DNA of 64,000 nt from Rhizophlyctis rosea (taxonomy: Eukaryota > Chytridiomycota > Chytridiomycetes > Rhizophlyctidales > Rhizophlyctidaceae), in NCBI GenBank assembly GCA_027596075.1, contig JADGJC010000112.1, positions 1 through 64,000 of the forward strand, given 5' to 3'. Positions 58,967-64,000 of this stretch are shown here, piece by piece (positions within the stretch are counted from its first letter, which is position 1; every line of letters starts with the position of its first letter). The position numbers and the translations under genes are program-made. Under the pieces are notes generated by a model. That model was not told where the DNA came from. It searched no databases and saw nothing but the letters and a program-made list of their open reading frames with translations.

Positions 58967-59612
58967 GATATACATGCATCCGACCTGAAGCGCAACAATG
59001 ATTTTTAGACTTGTAATATCAATCATAACTATGCTGCCCGTGCAATATGTTCAACATTCTCCGACTTCATTTTCTCCAAAGGAATTTTGGTGTATCCGTC
59101 ATTTGGCCATTTGATTCTTAAGCAATTGTCCCCATACGCAGCATGACAAGTGTTACCCATACCTTTCGCACTAACATCGTCATGAATAAACGACGTGACT
59201 TATCGATGCTTTGCAAAATGGAACTGGCATTTTTTGCCTCCATTAAGAAAAGGGAATGGCAGAAGTCGCTGGTTGCTCCATGTACACATTGCATGTACAT
59301 GCTTTTCGGGCCATTTATCAATTTGAGACTGCCGCCAATGCGGATGGCACTCAATTGCTTACCGAACTTACCGAGGTATTGTATTCGTTGAGAGAGTGGC
59401 GGAGAAACAGCACAGGATGATTTGGATTACGTCATCAATACCACCTCCACGTGACGTTGGTTGAGCCCCAGGCCCCCAGCTGGCCCCCCATAGACCCACC
59501 CAGCAAGTCAAAAAAGCAATTGATCGCCAGCTTCTTTCACTCCCAAATATCTTCGCTTTCCATCTTCAATTTCCAATTCCCACCATCGGAACATGCTCCA
59601 TTCTCAAGACAC

Positions 59613-60085
59613 ATGACCACACGAGAATTAGTCATTGACTTCCATCCATCCACCATCACCATCGACAACAAGCTTTGGGCTGGTAGCGCTATCGCTGCGA
59701 AAAGCGGTTCGTCCGCTGGAATCGCGCGGCGTCAATGGTCAACCACCGCCAGCCAAACGAGCGTAACGGCACGTTTGAGTTTCAACAGGTGAGCACAAGT
59801 AGGTGGCAAATTGTAAAGCTTGCATGTTGGGGTCGTTAGTCGTGTTGCTTGCTCCACGCGCTTTCTGTCTTATATACGAGGTCGCTGCATACCCAACGTA
59901 CGGCGGGCGCGGCCATACCAATACTACAGCTCGCAGTCTGGTCTTCTCCTTTCGAGAAGAAATCCCTACTGCTTGCATCGCTACTGTTTGCCACCCTCGC
60001 TATATTGTCCCCACACTTTGCAAAGACCTCATTTCTAACACTTTTCCCGTCAACATACCAGCCATCCACTCGAATCTTCCGCTGA
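59613..60085 (+). CDS. Hypothetical small protein with one membrane segment
   Basis: Two exons, 59613-59788 and 59881-60085, join in frame to 126 residues. The start is MTTRELVIDFHPSTITIDNK. The second exon has a likely membrane helix (KKSLLLASLLFATLAIL) and a short polar end. The Ser/Thr/Arg-rich region before it (ARRQWSTTASQTSVTARLSF) could resemble a mitochondrial presequence, but it is not N-terminal. No family is recognised. The stop is 36 bases before the tandem 341-base repeat. It could be chance. Confidence 0.3.
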
Positions 60086-60120
60086 TCGACGACATCAAGA
60101 CATACCCAGCTTCTCCTCTT

Positions 60121-60790
60121 GTACATACATCTCTCAAACTCGTCCTTGAGGTTAAATGGTAACCTGTCCAACAACACCGTGGCAAGGGGCGGGGGCCACG
60201 TTCAGTTCGGCATAGCAGTGGTGCGCAAACGTTGTCCGCGTGGTGGATTTTAATCCTACGCTGGGGCGACGGGAGTGTCCGTCCTTTTGGTCCCCGAGGG
60301 ACTATGCCTTGCTGAACCGGAGCCAAAAAAAGCGCGCCAGGTACTTCGAAGCGGCGCTTTTTGCCCGTGGGAGACGAAAACTGGTTGCCCCCGTTATTTG
60401 TCATAGGCTGTTGGATGCAGCGGGTTCGACTCCCGCCTTGGACAATGTAGCGTCCCCATTTGTACATAAATTTCTCAAACTCGTCCGTGAGGTTAAATGG
60501 GAACCCGTCCAACAACACCGTGGCAAGCTGAGCCGGGGGCCACGTTCAGTTCGGCATGACAGTGGTGCGCAACTGTTGTCCGCGTGCTGGTTTCATCCTA
60601 CGCTGGTGCAACGGGAGTGTCCGTGTCTGAAGGTCCCCGAGGGACTATGCTTAGCTGGACCTGAGCTAATGGAGCGCCAGGTACTTCGAAAGCGGTGCTT
60701 TTTGCCCGTGGGAGACCTAGGTACCCTCGGCGACCCCTTGTCATAGGCTGTTGGATGCAGCGGGTTCGACTCCCGCCTCGAACAATATAT
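60121..60790 (+). repeat. Two tandem ~341-base units, each ending in a tRNA-like T-arm
   Basis: Unit 1 is 60121-60461 and unit 2 is 60462-~60790. Both open with GTACATA.ATCTCTCAAACTC or a close form, share the core CCAACAACACCGTGGCAAG and GGTCCCCGAGGGACTATGC, and end with GCGGGTTCGACTCCCGCC at ~60417-60434 and ~60758-60776. That last piece is a perfect T-stem with a B box. Translating its minus strand gives SRRESNPLHPTAYDK-like peptides, a known sign of tRNA sequence in false ORFs. The units differ by scattered substitutions and small indels. Confidence 0.85.
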
Positions 60791-61130
60791 GCGTGTGTGT
60801 ACTGTGTAGTGGCCGCTGCATTGGAAATATATACATATGTGTGAAACTGCGACGTATTCTTTTGACAGTTGCAACGCAGTTGGACTGACCCACTTGCTGC
60901 AAAGTTTCTCTGATGCATCTGTGGATTGAAAGTTGATATCCTTAGAGCTGTCGTCCGCGCCCGCTATTATACCTCAATTCCACTGCCATCAGTAAACATC
61001 TTCATGATCGTCACACAAGTCCTCAGAAGTCTATGCACAAAAACTACACATATTATCTAATCCTGACTAGATATACAGATTTACATTTGTACACATACTA
61101 ACCTATTTAAAAGAAGCTACAGAACCTACC
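60791..61130. other. 3' flank of VAC14 and repeat edge
   Basis: About 340 AT-rich bases between the tandem repeat and the VAC14 stop. I see nothing else in it. Confidence 0.4.
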
Positions 61131-64000
61131 CTACTTCCTAGGCCCCGGTGCAGCCGGCGGCGGCGGCATCTTCTTAATCAACCTCGTCCCCTCCATCCCA
61201 GGTTTATTCGGTGACCCTGCCTGCGTGGTCGGAATGCCCCCTGACAACCCACGCGGGAACCTTGACGAGCTGGGATTCCCAATATTCGCTGGCGAAACCC
61301 GACCTGACGCTACAGCCCCAGGTGCGTTCGGCGAGTACCCTCCTGCTGGCGCCGGCATGGGTATCGACGATAAAGTACTTCCTTGACTTCCAGGTCCGGG
61401 CACGCCAGCACTGATGGACCGCTGGCGTCCGGATAATGTTGGGGATCCGGGTGCGAGGCCTCCTTTGTCGTCTGAAGTGTAGTCCATTTCGCTGCGGGAT
61501 CCTCGATTGCGGCGTTTGCTCATCGCTCTTTCTAGCGATGGGTTGCGTCCTGCTCCAAGGCGTCAGTGAGGAGTTCATCAATGAGATTATGTAGGAGGTA
61601 CTTGCCTATCCGTCGATATCGTTCGTGTCGGCCTTGCACGGAACGGAAGTGGTTCAACAAGTCCGCCCAGCGCACGCCTTGTGAAGCGTCGGAAGCTGCA
61701 TTGGCGTTCCGACTACGGCCGGGACTAAAATTGACGAATTCAGCGACGAGCTAAGTCAACAAGTGTGCCATCTTCTCATACCTTCGCAAACCCTGAGGAC
61801 TTCCTGGTGCATTCGGTGGTGCACCTACCCCATAAGGCTGCCCGGTCGGCACAGACACACCAACCTGCCCAATCCCACTCGAACTCCCCGTATTCGCATA
61901 CAACATCACCATCGAACTAACACTATTTAACCGATTCCGCAAAGTAGCAAAAGCGCTACTCTGCGGCAACAGCATCAAAATCCCATAAAGGCATTTGAAA
62001 AGATGCGGGTACCGGTCAGGTTCAAGCAATTGAAGGCGGAGGTATGTGAAGACGGGACTTTCGATTAGCTGGACTAGCTTGTCGATTTGGATTAGGAAGG
62101 AGACGGTGATTTCGAGATCGGCGAAGGTTTGGAGGAGGTTTGCTGCGTGTTCGTAGGCTTGGGCGAGGAGGCATAGGGAGAATGTTGCTACGGCGTTATG
62201 GCACCATGATCGGTAGAGTGAGGTGAAGAGGTGAGAACCGTCCTGATGCGACAAATCAGTCCAAAGGTCCAGCACAGACGTACAGGCCATAAGTCCACAA
62301 CTCACCCGCATATCCAAATTCCTCAACCTCCTCCGCAAATCCCCCAATTCTGGCGCCGTAATCAAAATAATATTCAAATTCTGAACCATAATACTTGCAA
62401 AATCCAAATCATCATCCCGTTCCAAAATCTCCGCAAATGTCCGGTACATGCGCTCAGGATTCAAACTTAAGCACAGTTGCCGGATGATCAGACTTCCACG
62501 AGCTTCCAATAACCGCCGATCGGTGGAAAATAGCGAAAGTAGGTTCACCATGAACCGGGTGAAATATTCGTCGTCGGATGCTTGTGAGATTTGGGCGAGG
62601 AGTTGGAGGTCGCGTTTTACTACCTGGCAGCATTGAAATTGTGTCAAATTTGAAAGAGGCATTGTCTTCAATGATTGCACAGTACCTCTTCAGATGCATC
62701 AGAAAGGGTTCGCAACAACGCCTGGAAAGTGGAGTCATCTGAACTCATCATCTGCCAACCACCGTAAGTTTCATTCATTGATCAAGCAATAGCAGATTAA
62801 TGCTCGCACCTGCTTTGGAGCTTTCCTATGCAACATCAACAGCCAATCCAAAGCCGCCACCCTAGTCTCCTCATGATCGTCTTGAAACTGCAACGTTAGA
62901 GCCTCCACCGTCGCCCTAATATCAAAGTTCGGCACCGCAAATGTATTTGCGGTCGGGATTGATACAGACGAATCCGTCCTCCTATGCAGTCCTGACATGC
63001 TCTGAGGGCTGGTTGACAGATAACTGGAAGGGTCGGAAGTGACGGAAATAATAGGAGGATTGATGGGAATATCGAGAACCAGTTTGTATAGATTTGCGTT
63101 GGTCTCGTTTGCGATGTTTCGGATGGCGGGCACGGAATGGGATAGGGATGTGAGGATGGCGTTGAGGAGCATGGGACCGTAGGGAAGCATGACTTCGCGG
63201 GCGAGGAGGATGAACTCGTTCACCCATCGTAATGCGGTTGCTTGTGTCTCCTCGTCTGCTCAAGATCAATCAACACACGCACGTTGCTATAAAAATATGA
63301 AACTTTACCAACCAGTACTCAGCAAATGTGAGCCTAGAATCTCCGTCATTCGTCCAATGTCCAACACAACGTTCTGCCCAGGCACATACGGAAGACTGCC
63401 GGTTGCAGGTTGCGGGCGTTGAAAGTCATTCTCTGCAATCTGGGCCGCAATACTGATTTGCGCCCCAATATCCAGTTGGGCAACATCTTGCGTCAGTCCA
63501 GCAACACCCTCCTTCCCTTCCGATGCATCTGATTGGAACGAAGTATTCTCCTCGCTTTCTTCGATGATAGTAGGGTGCGAGTAGGCTGGCGGGGGAGCTG
63601 TCGTATCCGGATGGGCATCTTTCGGAGGAACAAGGGGCTCGCTGATATCTGGTGGAGCATCCTTCCCTCGTATCTTCAAGGCGCCACGTTCACGCTGGAT
63701 TTCGACTACATCCCGTATTTCCTTCAGGAATTCGCCCAAGACATTCAGGGTCGCCACTCGTACGTCGACATTTGGGTCACTCAAGTAATTGAAGAGCCCA
63801 TCCAAAAAATCGGGTAAGTAGGCTATGAGCTCCAGGTCCGGGACAGAATCCAATACGGATATCCATTGAACCAAGAACATTCTGGTAAATGGCGCCAGGG
63901 TATGTATGCGTTCAGATAGAAGTGGTATGAAGCGCGGTAAATTGAATTGCGTTGGCTTCATTCCGGGAAGCAACGGAACTGTGCCAGGAACAGGTGGATA
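61131..64000 (-). CDS. VAC14: Vac14, scaffold of the Fab1/PIKfyve complex (N-terminus off window)
   Basis: Seven exons visible: 64000-63313 (continues off the right edge), 63255-62810, 62751-62686, 62623-62306, 62242-61782, 61724-61606 and 61549-61131. HEAT-repeat blocks match Vac14: [68 protein letters not shown] and [20 protein letters not shown]. Vac14 holds Fab1 kinase and Fig4 phosphatase to make PI(3,5)P2 on vacuoles and endosomes. After the usual end ([20 protein letters not shown]) there is an extra ~130-residue Ser/Pro/Gly-rich tail ending [17 protein letters not shown]. The last intron has a GC donor (G|GCAAGT). Confidence 0.94.

Larger units (their letters stand above)
57972..59612. 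other. Gene-poor region with repeats and tRNA-like sequence
   Basis: No gene I can support; the frame at 58112-58390 has an ATG but crosses an ACAC microsatellite near 58245 and matches nothing known. Repeats at 58649-58876 and the tRNA-like piece at 58895-58966 are listed separately. Confidence 0.45.

Noticed and set aside
60399..60445. Functional tRNA gene in the tandem repeat
   Set aside because: Only the T-arm and 3' acceptor side are visible; no D-arm or pairing 5' acceptor strand lies within tRNA distance.
1..64000. CRISPR array, operon or bacterial defence island
   Set aside because: All supported genes are eukaryotic and spliced; no regular repeat-spacer array is present.

Overview
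The window comes from an intron-rich eukaryotic nuclear genome, most likely a zoosporic (flagellated) fungus, probably a chytrid. The evidence is short introns (about 50-130 bases) with GT..AG borders and CTAAC-like branch sites, fungal-type genes (VTC1, chitin-deacetylase-like CE4 enzyme, Swi5, Utp10), and genes normally kept only by ciliated eukaryotes (TTC29, CCDC148, an ELMOD protein, a TSNAXIP1-like coiled-coil protein). Dikaryotic fungi lack these ciliary genes. The lineage call is inference. Gene structures were spliced by hand using reading frame, splice borders and family similarity; every complete multi-exon model listed as a CDS closes in frame.

Layout. 0-8 kb: a possible last exon of an upstream gene, an intronless SAP-domain protein (-), a transgelin/calponin-like actin binder (-), a C2H2 zinc-finger factor with a Zap1-like finger array (+), and an intronless alpha/beta hydrolase (-). 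8-12.7 kb: gene-poor DNA with CATC repeats, and VTC1 (-). 12.7-21 kb: a WD40 protein (+), EI24 (-), and a 925-residue C2H2 zinc-finger protein (+). 21-31.5 kb: CCDC148 (-) and TTC29 (+) head to head, Rab escort protein (-) and KXD1 (+) head to head, then ELMOD (+). 31.7-34.2 kb: an unknown zinc-finger-like protein (-) divergent from SWI5 (+). 34.2-37 kb: gene-poor DNA with a 12-base repeat encoding TEP-x. 37-47 kb: the 25-exon UTP10/HEATR1 gene (-) divergent from RFC3/RFC5 (+). 48-56 kb: a secreted phosphoesterase (+), UBR7 (+), a GPI-type polysaccharide deacetylase (-) and a TPT-family transporter (+). 56-64 kb: a coiled-coil TSNAXIP1-like gene (-), about 3 kb of repeats with tRNA-like pieces, and VAC14 (-), cut by the right edge.

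Function. Genes are unrelated in pathway, as is usual in fungi, but show themes: flagellar axoneme and cilia (CCDC148, TTC29, ELMOD, TSNAXIP1-like), endolysosome and vacuole traffic (REP, KXD1, VAC14, VTC1), DNA and ribosome maintenance (RFC3, SWI5, UTP10), and cell-wall or secreted hydrolysis (CE4, phosphoesterase). Several pairs share short divergent promoters (219, 265, 316 and 465 bases).

I did not find a convincing new defence or mobile system. The best leads are a tandem 341-base repeat carrying a tRNA-like T-arm, a G-rich motif array beside a decayed tRNA-like sequence, the TEP-x repeat, a 7-base micro-exon in UBR7, two GC-AG introns, and several proteins of unknown role.
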